Shown: piece by piece, positions 52,170 through 61,285 of the stretch
Layout: each line of letters begins with the position of its first letter
Numbering within the stretch: position 1 is the first letter of the stretch
Origin: SZUA-547 sp963669265
GTDB lineage: Bacteria > Pseudomonadota > Alphaproteobacteria > Rhodobacterales > Rhodobacteraceae
Reading direction: 5' to 3'
DNA: 64,000 nt
Assembly (NCBI GenBank): GCA_963669265.1
Contig: OY769916.1
Location: forward strand, 3,968,001 to 4,032,000
Notes under the pieces: model-generated
The model's database searches: none
What the model saw: only the letters and a program-made list of their open reading frames with translations
What the model was told of the DNA's origin: nothing
Position numbers and translations under genes: made by a program

Positions 52170-54494
52170 ATGCCAAGCGAAGTGCTTCGAACATTTGAGA
52201 ATTGGCGATTGGAGGGGAATGGCGTTTCATTCCCCGGCTATCGCGCGCCTCATCCCAGCGAGAGCTTCACCATTCAGCCCAGGGGCGCCGCCCGCGTCAG
52301 CCTCAGGGCGGGGGATATGGTGACGCTTTCCGGCCAGTGCTCCGGGATTCGGCCGGCGCTTGTCTCCTTTGACGAGTCGGGCGGACAGGTCATCGGCAAG
52401 ATGACGTCGGCATCCGTCGAAAAGCTGTCCTGCGACCTCTTTCACTCGCCGCCGCTCGCGGGGTGGATGGCCGCCCAGGGCGGGGTGCTGGATGGTCATA
52501 TCGACGCGGTTCATCTGCCGGAATTGTCCGAGCCGCTGATCTTGCGCGCGCCCGGGCCGATGAGCCTGTGGGTGATCGCCGCCATTCCGGTCGAAGCGAT
52601 GGTCACCGGCGAGGCGTCAGGCGTTCTGAACGTCCGGGTGAAGCGCGCCGATGTTGGAGCGCGGATCTTACCGGAACCCCTGGGCGAGATTCGCGATGAG
52701 TTCACCGTCAGCCGGGGCACGGCGCAGGCCTACCAGCTGCGGAAAGGCGAGGTGGTGCAGGTCATCGACGTCGAGGGCCAGCAATGCTCGGACTTCATGG
52801 CGCTGCGCGAGGATGCGCTGCAGCAGGGCGTCGAGCGGATGATCGACAGCACGGTGACGCGGACCATTGTCGGCGGCGCCTATCCGCGGCCGGGCCTGTT
52901 CGACCAGTTCTTTGATCGCGACATGCGGCCGTTGCTGGCGTTGGAGCATGACACGGTGGGGCGGCATGACACGTTCGCGCTCGCCTGCACGGCGCGAAAC
53001 TACGAAGAGAAGGGCTTTCCCGGCCACGTCAATTGCTCCGACAACATCTCCGCTGAGCTGGCGCCCTATGGCGTCGAGACGCGCCCGGCCTGGCCGGCCA
53101 TCAACTTCTTCTTCAATTCCTGGATCGATCGATCAGACAATCATCTGCAGTCCGCCGAGGCCTGGTCGCGCGCCGGCGACTATGTCGCGTTGCGTGCGCG
53201 AGACAATCTCGTATGCGTTTCAACCGCTTGCCCGGACGACATCGATCCCATCAACGGGTGGAATCCCACGGACGTGCACGTTCGGATTTATCGACCTGAG
53301 GCGCCGATCCGCAGAGCGGTGGCCTATCGAGAAAAGGAAAATGCGGTGCCGATCATCAGCGAAGAATCGGTGTTCCATCCCAGGACCAGCAAGCTGACCA
53401 AGAATTTCGCTCCAGCGCGGAATCTTTGGACGCCGGGGCACTACTCGGCCACGGGCGCATTGGAGGAGTATTGGGCCTGTCGCAACGCCGTCACGCTGCA
53501 AGATATGAGCGGGCTGCGAAAATACGACATCAAGGGACCCGACGCGCAGCCGCTGTTGCAGATCGCGATGACCAGAAGCCTCGCCAAGCTGGCGGTTTTT
53601 CGCGGTGTTTATAGCCTTCTCTGCGATGAGACCGGAACGGTGATCGATGACGGCACCCTGTTTCGGCTCGCGCCCGAACTCTTCCGCTGGTGCTGTGGCT
53701 CTGAGGAAAGCGCCCGCTGGCTGACGAAACTGGCCGAGGAGCGCGGCTTTAGGGTGCGGATTGAGGCCATGGGCGGTGCATTGCCGAATCTGGCGTTGCA
53801 AGGCCCGGCCAGCCGCGACGTGCTGCGCAGGATCGTTCACACTTCGGTTCATGTGCCTGATCTGGACAATCTCAAATGGTTCGGCGCGACCATTGGCAGG
53901 CTCCATGACCGCGAAGGTCCGGTTTTTATGCTCACCCGAAGCGGCTTCACTGGCGAGTTGGGCTATGAGCTGTTCTTTGGGCAATCGGACGCTCTGGCCA
54001 TCTGGGACGCTCTCATGGAGGCGGGCGAAGAATTTGGCATCACGCCCATGGGCGCCGAGGCGCTTGAAATCATGCGCATCGAGGCGGGCTTGATGACGGC
54101 GGGCGCGGAGTTCGCCCCCGGCGTCGACGCGTTCGAGGCGGGTCTAGGCTTCGCCGTGAACCTCAAGAAGCCGGAGTTTGTCGGCAAGGAGGCGCTGGAA
54201 CGCGCTTCAACCGCGCCGCGCAACCTGTTGGTCGGATTGTTGTTTGACGGCGGAGATACGCCCCACCATGGCGATCCCGTGCTCGTCGGCGAACGCCAGA
54301 TCGGCGTCGTCACGTCGGCGACGCGTTCACCGACTCTGCGCCGCCCGATCGCGATGGCCCGTGTCGCCGTTGAGTATTCTGAGGAAGGAACAAAAGTCGA
54401 TGTGGGCCAGTTGGACGGCAAGATGAAGCGCCTGTCGGCCACCACCACGACCATACCTTTCGTCGACCCGGAACGTAAAAGGCCCCGCGCATGA
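52170..54494 (+). CDS. DUF1989-GcvT fusion protein (predicted aminomethyltransferase family)
   Basis: This is a 774-residue protein of three parts. An N-terminal ~170-residue beta-rich region contains no motif I know. A DUF1989 (urea-carboxylase-associated) domain at about 177-390 has VIDVEGQQCSDFMAL and NCSDNISAEL. A GcvT/DmdA-like folate-binding domain from about 425 to the end has LQDMSGLRKYDIKGPDA, RSGFTGELGYELFF, PMGAEALEIMRIEAGL and KPEFVGKEAL. GcvT-like enzymes pass one-carbon units to tetrahydrofolate, so this is the probable methyl or methylene acceptor enzyme. The ATG at 52170 is used. Control by the divergent LacI protein is probable. Confidence 0.82.
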   Translation: MPSEVLRTFENWRLEGNGVSFPGYRAPHPSESFTIQPRGAARVSLRAGDMVTLSGQCSGIRPALVSFDESGGQVIGKMTSASVEKLSCDLFHSPPLAGWMAAQGGVLDGHIDAVHLPELSEPLILRAPGPMSLWVIAAIPVEAMVTGEASGVLNVRVKRADVGARILPEPLGEIRDEFTVSRGTAQAYQLRKGEVVQVIDVEGQQCSDFMALREDALQQGVERMIDSTVTRTIVGGAYPRPGLFDQFFDRDMRPLLALEHDTVGRHDTFALACTARNYEEKGFPGHVNCSDNISAELAPYGVETRPAWPAINFFFNSWIDRSDNHLQSAEAWSRAGDYVALRARDNLVCVSTACPDDIDPINGWNPTDVHVRIYRPEAPIRRAVAYREKENAVPIISEESVFHPRTSKLTKNFAPARNLWTPGHYSATGALEEYWACRNAVTLQDMSGLRKYDIKGPDAQPLLQIAMTRSLAKLAVFRGVYSLLCDETGTVIDDGTLFRLAPELFRWCCGSEESARWLTKLAEERGFRVRIEAMGGALPNLALQGPASRDVLRRIVHTSVHVPDLDNLKWFGATIGRLHDREGPVFMLTRSGFTGELGYELFFGQSDALAIWDALMEAGEEFGITPMGAEALEIMRIEAGLMTAGAEFAPGVDAFEAGLGFAVNLKKPEFVGKEALERASTAPRNLLVGLLFDGGDTPHHGDPVLVGERQIGVVTSATRSPTLRRPIAMARVAVEYSEEGTKVDVGQLDGKMKRLSATTTTIPFVDPERKRPRA

Positions 54495-54531
54495 CGGAGC
54501 CCCGATAAACAGCATCAACAGGAGGAGTGAT

Positions 54532-55497
54532 ATGAACCGAATAGTCAGTCTGGCGGCGGCCGCTGCGCTGAGCCTCAGCGCTACGCAGGCGATGGCGCAA
54601 AGCAAAGTCATGGTGGGCGAGCCGAGCTGGCCCGGCGCCAAGATTATGGCCAATGTCATCGGTCAGATCATTGAAACGCGTCTTGGCGGCGAGGTCGGCT
54701 ACGCGCCGGGCGCCAATGCGGTGATCTTCGCCGCCATGGATGGCGGCCGCGGCGATATCGACGTGCATCCGGATGTCTGGCTGCCGAACCAGAAATCCTT
54801 CACCGATGAATATGTCGACCAGAAGGGCACGGTTGCGCTCTCCAGCGGCTCCTACGAGGGGCGCTCCGGCTTCTGCACGCCAACCTATATGGCCGAAGAG
54901 CATGGCATCAAATCGGTGTTTGATCTTGGCACGCCTATGGCTCAGGAGCTCTATGACGCCGACAGTTCGGGCAAGGGCGAGGTCTGGGTCGGCGCGTCAG
55001 GCTGGGCCTCGACCAACGTGCACAAAGTGAAGGCGCGCGATTATGGCATCGAGACCTTCCTTGAGCCGACGACCGAAGACGAGACCGTGTTTTACGCCCG
55101 CCTGAAAGACAACATCGCCGATAAGAAGGGCGTGGTGTTCTACTGCTACAAGCCGCATTACGTGCATGCGCTCTACGACGTCGTGATGCTGGAAGAGCCG
55201 GAATACAACCCGGACAACTACACGATCGTGCAGCCTGATCAGGACGCCGATTGGTACGCCAAGTCGAAGATCACGGTTGGCGATCAGGTGAAGACGGTGA
55301 CGGTCGCCTACTCGAAATCGCTTGAGGAACGCTCGCCGGCGGCGGCGTCCTTCCTGAGCGCGATCAACATGAACGCCGATGAGTTGTCCAAGCTGACTTT
55401 CGAAGTCGTCGTGCAGAAGCGCGAGATTGAGGAGGTTGTCAGCGAGTGGATCGCAGCCAATGGCGAACTGATCGACAGCTGGCTTGGCCTGAGCTGA
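54532..55497 (+). CDS. Glycine betaine/choline-type ABC transporter substrate-binding protein
   Basis: The 321-residue periplasmic binding protein of the OpuAC/ProX family has a signal peptide (MNRIVSLAAAAALSLSATQA, cleaved near AMA-Q). KVMVGEPSWPGAKIMANVIG, GDIDVHPDVWLPNQ and the aromatic residues WVGASGWAST and CYKPHYVH fit a cation-pi cage for quaternary amines. The gene starts 38 bases after the GcvT fusion, with AGGAGG ahead. A strong hairpin follows, before the ATPase gene. The ligand is inferred, not known. Confidence 0.87.
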   Translation: MNRIVSLAAAAALSLSATQAMAQSKVMVGEPSWPGAKIMANVIGQIIETRLGGEVGYAPGANAVIFAAMDGGRGDIDVHPDVWLPNQKSFTDEYVDQKGTVALSSGSYEGRSGFCTPTYMAEEHGIKSVFDLGTPMAQELYDADSSGKGEVWVGASGWASTNVHKVKARDYGIETFLEPTTEDETVFYARLKDNIADKKGVVFYCYKPHYVHALYDVVMLEEPEYNPDNYTIVQPDQDADWYAKSKITVGDQVKTVTVAYSKSLEERSPAAASFLSAINMNADELSKLTFEVVVQKREIEEVVSEWIAANGELIDSWLGLS

Positions 55498-55507
55498 TCG
55501 AGCGACG

Positions 55508-55542
55508 CGCCCCCGAGGCTTCTTCGGGGGCGTTTCTTTTTT
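55508..55542 (+). terminator. Hairpin with T-run after the binding-protein gene
   Basis: The stem CGCCCCCGA / TCGGGGGCG with a seven-base loop is followed by TTTCTTTTTT. It sits inside the transport operon, so it probably attenuates transcription and leaves more binding protein than membrane parts. Confidence 0.8.
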
Positions 55543-55567
55543 CAAGAAATTGGGCGGAGCGAATCCC

Positions 55568-56626
55568 ATGGAGACTCCGGTGACGGTGGACGCGCGAGGC
55601 GTCTGGAAAGTGTTTGGCGACCGGGCGGAGGAAGCGCTCGCCGCGATCCACGCCGAGGGCCTCAGCAAGGCTGAAGTTCTGGAGCGGTTTGAGTGCGTCG
55701 TAGGTGTCGCGGATGCGAATTTCGAGGTCTATGAGGGCGAGATCTTCTGCGTGATGGGCCTCTCGGGCTCCGGCAAGTCCACGCTGGTCCGCCATGTGAA
55801 CCGCCTGTTGGAGCCGACGACCGGACAGATCCTGATCGGCGGCGACGACGTGATGGAGTTGAACGCCGCCAAGTTACGAGATCTTCGTAATCGGCGCGTC
55901 GCCATGGTGTTCCAGAATTTCGGTCTGATGCCGCACCGGACCGTGCGGGACAACGTGGCGATGCCAATGGAGATCCGCGGCGCCGGCAAGGCCCGGCGGT
56001 GGGAGGAGGCGGACCGCGTCCTCAAACTCGTCGATCTGGACGGGTGGGAAGACAAATACGCCCATGAGCTTTCAGGCGGCATGCAGCAGCGTGTCGGGCT
56101 GGCGCGCGCCATCGCCGCCGATCCCGAGATCCTGCTGATGGATGAGCCGTTCTCGGCGCTCGACCCGTTGATCCGCAAGCAGCTGCAGGATCAGTTCATG
56201 GATCTCGCGGCGTCGCTGAAAAAGACCACGCTCTTCATCACCCATGATCTTGACGAGGCGATCCGCATCGGCAACCGGATCGCGATCATGAAGGACGGGC
56301 GGATCGTGCAAATCGGCACGCCGGAAGAGATCGTGCTCAACCCGGTCGATGAATATGTCACCGATTTCGTCGCCGGGATCTCGAAACTCAATCTGATCTT
56401 CGCTCATTCCGTCATGCAGCCGGTCGACCAGTTCACCGCGAAACACGGCGATATTCCCGACAACGCGCAGGAGGCGCACCCGGAGACGGTGTTGAACGAC
56501 CTCATTGATCTGGCCGTCGAAGGCCCGGGCGTCGTCGCGGTGGTTGAAGACGGGAAGACGGTGGGCGTGATCAACCGCGCCGGATTGATCCGGGCGATTC
56601 AGGGCAGCAAGGGAGATGCGGAATGA
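55568..56626 (+). CDS. Quaternary-amine ABC transporter ATP-binding protein
   Basis: The 352-residue ProV/OpuAA-like ATPase has Walker A GLSGSGKST (residues 64-72), Q-loop VFQNFGLMPHRTV, signature LSGGMQQRVGLARAIA, Walker B LLMDEPFSALDP and H-loop LFITHDLDEA. The C-terminal ~80 residues look like a partial CBS-type regulatory region (VAVVEDGKTVGVINRAGLIRA). The ATG at 55568 is chosen over the ORF start because of the preceding GGCGGAG. It overlaps the permease by four bases. Confidence 0.93.
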   Translation: METPVTVDARGVWKVFGDRAEEALAAIHAEGLSKAEVLERFECVVGVADANFEVYEGEIFCVMGLSGSGKSTLVRHVNRLLEPTTGQILIGGDDVMELNAAKLRDLRNRRVAMVFQNFGLMPHRTVRDNVAMPMEIRGAGKARRWEEADRVLKLVDLDGWEDKYAHELSGGMQQRVGLARAIAADPEILLMDEPFSALDPLIRKQLQDQFMDLAASLKKTTLFITHDLDEAIRIGNRIAIMKDGRIVQIGTPEEIVLNPVDEYVTDFVAGISKLNLIFAHSVMQPVDQFTAKHGDIPDNAQEAHPETVLNDLIDLAVEGPGVVAVVEDGKTVGVINRAGLIRAIQGSKGDAE

Positions 56627-58203
56627 CCAATGTCAGCGAGAACGCCAGCGCCCCTTCATCGACGCCCGCTGCGGGCGGCGCTGGAAAGGACAGGTCGATC
56701 AGCGCCGAAACCGCAGCCTTGCTCGACGCTTTGGTACGCAGCTTTGTCGGCTCGAACGGCGATTACTATTCGAAGATCTTCGCGCATATCATGGAGGCGC
56801 CGGGCTATCGGTTCACGCTGAACTGGGGCGCCGGCCTGCTCGGGCCGATCTGGTTCGGCGCACGCGGGCTATGGTCGTGGTTCCTGACCATGCTGCTGCT
56901 GGAAACCGCCGCCTTCATTCAGATCGGTCGGGGCCTGTTTGGCGATCTTGGCCGCGACGCGCGGGAGCGGGCCGACAGTATCGCTGAAACTCTTGATCTT
57001 CGCCGCCAGCAGATCGAGGCGGCTGAACAATCCGGCTCCGGCTCTCTGGACGCGCTGAAACGCGCGGCCGAGGCGCTGGAGACGGCGCTTGTGGATGCGC
57101 AGGCGGCGGCTCAGGCCGCCGATTCAAGCGGCGTCGCCTTTTTGGCGCTGGGCGTCGTGATGCTGGCCGTCTTCAAGATCGGGCAGGCAGCGCTGGCCAA
57201 CTGGGCGCTTGAGAAGCAGTTCGCGCGCTGGCGTTCGGACCGATCCGTCGCGAAAGGATTCGATACGGTGCGGGCGGGGATCGCCGGAGGGATTACGGCC
57301 GTCGTCGTCATTCTGTCGACGATCAAATTCGCCCAGCCGGACGCGTTCGACATTCTCAAAACCTTCCCGACCGACCGCGACTGGCGGCTATCGGTCGGCG
57401 ATTGGGTTCAAGCCGGTTTTGACTGGACCAAGACTCACGGGCGCGGGTTCTTCGACAGTCTGACCTTCGGCATGCGCGTTCTCCTGGACGGGATCGAGAC
57501 CATCCTCGTCGGCACGCCATGGCCGGTGGTGACGCTGGTCGTCGTTCTGCTGGCGAACCTGACCGCCGGACCGCGCGTCGCTATCTTCACCGGCGCCGCG
57601 CTGGCCTATCTGGGTCTGCTGGACTTCTGGGACAAGGCGATGACGACGGTCGCGCTCTTGGGCGCCGCCGCGTTGATCTCGATTACGCTGGGCATCCCCT
57701 TGGGGATCTACTGCGCCCGGCGGCCAAAGGTCTTTGCGGTGGTCAGACCGGTTCTGGATTTCATGCAATCGATGCCGAGCTTCGTGTATCTGATCCCCGT
57801 CGTCGCCTTCATTGGCTCGGGCAAACCCGCGGGCGTGGTCGCGACCATGATCTTCGGCAGCCCGCCGGTCATCCGCTTCACGGTGCTGGGCTTGCAGCAG
57901 GTCCCTGAAACGGTGCGCGAGGCCGCGCTCGCCTTTGGCGCGACTCCCCGATACCTGCTTTGGAAGGTCGATCTGCCGCTTGCGACGCCGACCATCATGG
58001 CGGGCGTGAACCAGACCATCCTCTTGTCGCTGGCCATGGTTGTCGTCGCCTCGCTGATCGGCGCAAAAGGGTTGGGCGAGGACGTGCTGGAAGCGCTGCA
58101 ATATGCGGCGGCGGGGCAGGGAATTCTCGCCGGTCTCGCCATCCTCTTCTGCGCTCTGATCCTCGATCGGATCGTGGCGGGCCGCTCAAGCAGCGGCGCG
58201 TAA
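56623..58203 (+). CDS. Quaternary-amine ABC transporter permease with extended N-terminus
   Basis: The 526-residue protein is a ProW-like permease with a C-terminal transport domain of about six membrane segments. The EAA-type loop is EAALAFGATPRYLLWKVDLP, and NQTILLSLAMVVVASLIGAKG is conserved. The first ~240 residues are an extra module: a DUF2628-like membrane segment (GLLGPIWFGARGLWSWFL), a coiled coil (about 108-165, rich in Ala/Glu) and another membrane segment. The role of this extension is unknown. It is the last gene of the locus. Confidence 0.9.
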   Translation: MTNVSENASAPSSTPAAGGAGKDRSISAETAALLDALVRSFVGSNGDYYSKIFAHIMEAPGYRFTLNWGAGLLGPIWFGARGLWSWFLTMLLLETAAFIQIGRGLFGDLGRDARERADSIAETLDLRRQQIEAAEQSGSGSLDALKRAAEALETALVDAQAAAQAADSSGVAFLALGVVMLAVFKIGQAALANWALEKQFARWRSDRSVAKGFDTVRAGIAGGITAVVVILSTIKFAQPDAFDILKTFPTDRDWRLSVGDWVQAGFDWTKTHGRGFFDSLTFGMRVLLDGIETILVGTPWPVVTLVVVLLANLTAGPRVAIFTGAALAYLGLLDFWDKAMTTVALLGAAALISITLGIPLGIYCARRPKVFAVVRPVLDFMQSMPSFVYLIPVVAFIGSGKPAGVVATMIFGSPPVIRFTVLGLQQVPETVREAALAFGATPRYLLWKVDLPLATPTIMAGVNQTILLSLAMVVVASLIGAKGLGEDVLEALQYAAAGQGILAGLAILFCALILDRIVAGRSSSGA

Positions 58204-58215
58204 ACCCGCTCGCTG

Positions 58216-58242
58216 ACGGCGCGCGCGCAAGGCGCGCGCCGT
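58216..58242. terminator. Perfect inverted repeat between convergent genes
   Basis: Eleven-base perfect arms ACGGCGCGCGC / GCGCGCGCCGT with a five-base loop lie between the permease and the convergent TauE-type gene. No T-run is present, so bidirectional termination is likely but unproven. Confidence 0.5.
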
Positions 58243-58284
58243 CGCTTCGGACTGCGTGGATGCGTCGTGGTCCTTCGCTATCGT

Positions 58285-59037
58285 TTAGAGAAGCCTCGCG
58301 GCGAAGGCGAACGTCATGGCCGCGCCGATGCAGACGACAATGGTTCTGACGGTCGAAGCCGACAGCCGGCGCGCAACGAATGCGCCGCTCACGCCTCCTG
58401 CCGTCGCCGCAGCCATCATCACGAGCGCCTGCGGCCAATGGACGATCCCCGCCAAGGTGAACGTCGCGACAGAGGCTGCGGAGAGGACAAACGACATGCC
58501 ATTTTTCAGCCCGTTCATCTGATTGAGGTCCCGCATCCCGAGCGCCGAAAACAGAGCCAGAAGGATGATTCCGAGCCCGCCATTGAAATATCCGCCGTAA
58601 ACACAGACCAGCATCGCGGCGGCTTTGCCCAACAGGCCCTCTGTCTCCGCACGATTTTTCGACCAGGATCTGACCCGCTCGCCAAAGGCGAACAACAGCG
58701 TCGCAATTCCCAAAAGCCATGGAACGACCGCGGAAAATACAGCCGACGGCGTCACCAGCAGCAAAAGCGAGCCCAGAACGCCGCCCGCCAGCGACAGGCA
58801 CAGAAACAGAGCCAGACGCCGGGCGGGGACCGCGCGCAGCTCTTTCCGGAAGCCCAGAGCGCTGCTCAGATAACCGGGAAACACGGCGACGGCGCTGGTG
58901 GCGTTCGCGGCGACGGGCGGGACGCCTGTGAAGACAAGCGAGGGGAAGGTGAGAAAGCTCCCCCCGCCCGCGATGGCGTTGACCACGCCTGCGCCAAAGG
59001 CTGCGCTCGCCAGCAACAGGATTTCTGGGATCGTCAA
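58285..59037 (-). CDS. TauE/SafE family membrane permease
   Basis: The protein is about 250 residues with eight predicted membrane segments. The family repeat AGVVNAIAGGGSFLTFPSLV is near the N-terminus, and VYGGYFNGGLGIILLALFSA marks the second repeat. TauE/SafE proteins export sulfite, sulfoacetate or similar anions. I propose a TTG start at 59037; the ORF is open to a GTG at 59238, but that part reads as non-membrane noise. The start is uncertain. The transported substrate is not known. Confidence 0.82.
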   Translation of the reverse strand: MTIPEILLLASAAFGAGVVNAIAGGGSFLTFPSLVFTGVPPVAANATSAVAVFPGYLSSALGFRKELRAVPARRLALFLCLSLAGGVLGSLLLLVTPSAVFSAVVPWLLGIATLLFAFGERVRSWSKNRAETEGLLGKAAAMLVCVYGGYFNGGLGIILLALFSALGMRDLNQMNGLKNGMSFVLSAASVATFTLAGIVHWPQALVMMAAATAGGVSGAFVARRLSASTVRTIVVCIGAAMTFAFAARLL

Positions 59038-59316
59038 TTGCGGGTCCGCCTTTGTGGCCAGTGTGGCGGCCGTCCGGGGTGAGGGCGGGGCGCCAAGGCG
59101 CGGTGTCGGTGCAAGAATGATCGAACCCGCAGGAGCACGCAATATGGCCGCGAGCGCTTGAATTCTGGGGCGGAACGCGGCCCGACGCGACGCGTGATTA
59201 GAAATAGTGGAGAGGAGGGCGCGATTGACGCGCCACACCGCGCCATAGCCGCTTGACGCACCTGCGCACCGTCACTATACCCGCGCTGCGTCCGTTATCG
59301 GAGCATCTTGGCGGCT

Positions 59317-59393
59317 GCGGTTGTAGCTCAGTTGGTTAGAGTGCCGGCCTGTCACGCCGGAGGTCGCGGGTTCGAGCCCCGTCAACCGCGCCA
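59317..59393 (+). tRNA. tRNA-Asp (anticodon GUC), copy 1
   Basis: Acceptor arms GCGGTTG / CAACCGC pair and CCA is encoded. The anticodon stem CCGGC/GCCGG with loop CTGTCAC gives GTC. The length is 77 bases. Confidence 0.97.
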
Positions 59394-59434
59394 CCGCGAA
59401 GATTCCGAAAGATGGTCGCCCGCAATGGCGATTC

Positions 59435-59511
59435 GCGGTTGTAGCTCAGTTGGTTAGAGTGCCGGCCTGTCACGCCGGAGGTCGCGGGTTCGAGCCCCGT
59501 CAACCGCGCCA
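59435..59511 (+). tRNA. tRNA-Asp (anticodon GUC), copy 2
   Basis: It appears identical to copy 1 over all 77 bases, 41 bases downstream. The spacers differ, so this is a duplicated gene rather than an assembly repeat. Confidence 0.97.
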
Positions 59512-59750
59512 CGTTTCCCAATCATGACAATTTGCGACAGCCTGTCGGGCATTCACCCAATCCTTGGGTGCAAACGCCGCTTTTTCCGTTATCAAGCCCG
59601 CGTTCTTTGGACGCGTGCATTGACCCCTGCCGCGCCACACAGGTAGACAACTTCTATAAGTCCTATAAGAACTGCGATCCAAAGACGGGTCGCAATGGCT
59701 CGCGGCGAACCTGATCATGGGTTTGCCCGCTCAGGGCGGAGGAGACGAGG

Positions 59751-60116
59751 ATGGACGACTTGCTTCGGGAGTACCTCCCGATCCTGATATTTCTCGCACT
59801 CGCCACCGCCCTCGGGCTGGTCTTGCTGATCGCCGCCGCCGTTCTGGCGGTGCGCCGTCCCGATCCCGAAAAAGTTTCGATCTATGAGTGCGGTTTCAAC
59901 GCATTCGACGACTCGCGCATGAAATTCGATGTGCGCTTCTATCTGGTCGCGATCCTCTTCATCATCTTTGACCTTGAAGTCGCCTTCCTGTTTCCCTGGG
60001 CCGTCGCGTTCGGCGATCTCGGGCATCTCGGCTTCTGGTCGATGATGTTGTTCCTCGGCATCCTGACCGTCGGCTTCGCATATGAGTGGAAAAAGGGAGC
60101 CTTGGAATGGGAGTGA
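59751..60116 (+). CDS. nuoA: NADH-quinone oxidoreductase subunit A
   Basis: NuoA is a small membrane subunit of complex I. The 121-residue protein has three membrane segments, with the conserved loop EKVSIYECGFNAFDDSRMKF and the segment FIIFDLEVAFLFPWA. The ATG at 59751 has GAGGAGACGAGG ahead. It is the first gene of the nuo operon. Upstream, 59512-59750 holds no gene and should contain the nuo promoter. Confidence 0.97.
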   Translation: MDDLLREYLPILIFLALATALGLVLLIAAAVLAVRRPDPEKVSIYECGFNAFDDSRMKFDVRFYLVAILFIIFDLEVAFLFPWAVAFGDLGHLGFWSMMLFLGILTVGFAYEWKKGALEWE

Positions 60117-60640
60117 GCACGAATCTCAACCAGGCGGGCGCGGACAAGGATGTCTTCGCGGCGAATATCTCGGCTGAGCTGGCCGATAAGGGCTTCCTGC
60201 TGACCTCGGCCGAGGATCTGGTCAACTGGGGGCGCACGGGGTCTCTGTTCTGGATGACGTTCGGCCTCGCATGTTGCGCTGTTGAAATGATGCATGTGGC
60301 GATGCCGCGTTACGACGCCGAGCGCTTCGGATTCGCGCCGCGCGCCAGCCCGCGCCAGTCTGACGTGATGATCGTGGCGGGCACGTTGACCAACAAGATG
60401 GCCCCGGCTTTGCGCAAGGTTTACGACCAGATGCCAGAGCCGCGCTACGTGATCTCAATGGGGTCCTGCGCCAATGGCGGCGGCTACTATCACTACAGCT
60501 ATTCGGTCGTGCGCGGCTGCGACCGCATCGTGCCCGTCGATATTTACGTTCCGGGCTGCCCACCAACGGCGGAGGCGCTGCTCTACGGCATCATGCAGCT
60601 ACAACGAAAGATCCGCCGCACGGGAACATTGGTCCGCTAG
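60107..60640 (+). CDS. nuoB: NADH-quinone oxidoreductase subunit B
   Basis: NuoB holds the N2 [4Fe-4S] cluster next to the quinone site. The Cys ligands are in FGLACCAVEMM, ISMGSCANGGG and VPGCPPTAEAL. The ATG at 60107 gives 177 residues and overlaps nuoA by ten bases; an upstream in-frame GTG is less likely. Confidence 0.97.
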   Translation: MGVSTNLNQAGADKDVFAANISAELADKGFLLTSAEDLVNWGRTGSLFWMTFGLACCAVEMMHVAMPRYDAERFGFAPRASPRQSDVMIVAGTLTNKMAPALRKVYDQMPEPRYVISMGSCANGGGYYHYSYSVVRGCDRIVPVDIYVPGCPPTAEALLYGIMQLQRKIRRTGTLVR

Positions 60641-60676
60641 GGCCAGACAGCCAGCGGGCGAGGAAGAGGTCGAACC

Positions 60677-61285
60677 ATGAACGAGGCGCTCTTGGATCTG
60701 GGCGAACTGATCGAACTGCAGCAGCCGGATGCGGTGCTGTCGGTCTCTATCGCCCATGATGAGCTGACCATTCTGGCGACGGTCGAGAAGATCGTCGAGC
60801 TGACGACGTTCCTGCGGGAGAACCCCGGCTGCCAGTTTCAGACGCTGATCGATGTCTGCGGCGTCGACTTTCCCGATCGTGAGAAGCGTTTTGAAGTCGT
60901 CTACCACTTCCTCTCCATGCACCAGAACCTGCGCGTGCGGGTCAAACTGGCGGTGCGCGAGGATGAAGTGGTGCCGTCGATCACTGAGGTTCACCCTTCC
61001 GCCGACTGGTTCGAGCGGGAAGTGTTCGACATGTATGGCGTGGTGTTCTCGGGCCATCCGGACCTGCGCCGCATCCTGACCGACTATGGCTTCAGCGGGT
61101 ATCCGCTGCGCAAGGACTTTCCGACCACCGGCTATGTCGAGCTGCGCTATGACGAGGAGCAGAAACGCGTGGTCTATGAGCCGGTCAAGCTGGTGCAGGA
61201 CTATCGCCAGTTCGAATTCATGAGCCCCTGGGAGGGCGCGGAATACATCCTGCCTAACGAAGGCAAAGCAGGGGGCGAGTCATGA
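60677..61285 (+). CDS. nuoC: NADH-quinone oxidoreductase subunit C
   Basis: The 202-residue subunit of the complex I arm has VDFPDREKRFEVVYHFLSM, SADWFEREVFDMYGVVFSG and the family end LRRILTDYGFSGYPLRKDFP. It is unfused to NuoD, as is usual in alphaproteobacteria. The stop overlaps the nuoD start by four bases. Confidence 0.97.
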   Translation: MNEALLDLGELIELQQPDAVLSVSIAHDELTILATVEKIVELTTFLRENPGCQFQTLIDVCGVDFPDREKRFEVVYHFLSMHQNLRVRVKLAVREDEVVPSITEVHPSADWFEREVFDMYGVVFSGHPDLRRILTDYGFSGYPLRKDFPTTGYVELRYDEEQKRVVYEPVKLVQDYRQFEFMSPWEGAEYILPNEGKAGGES

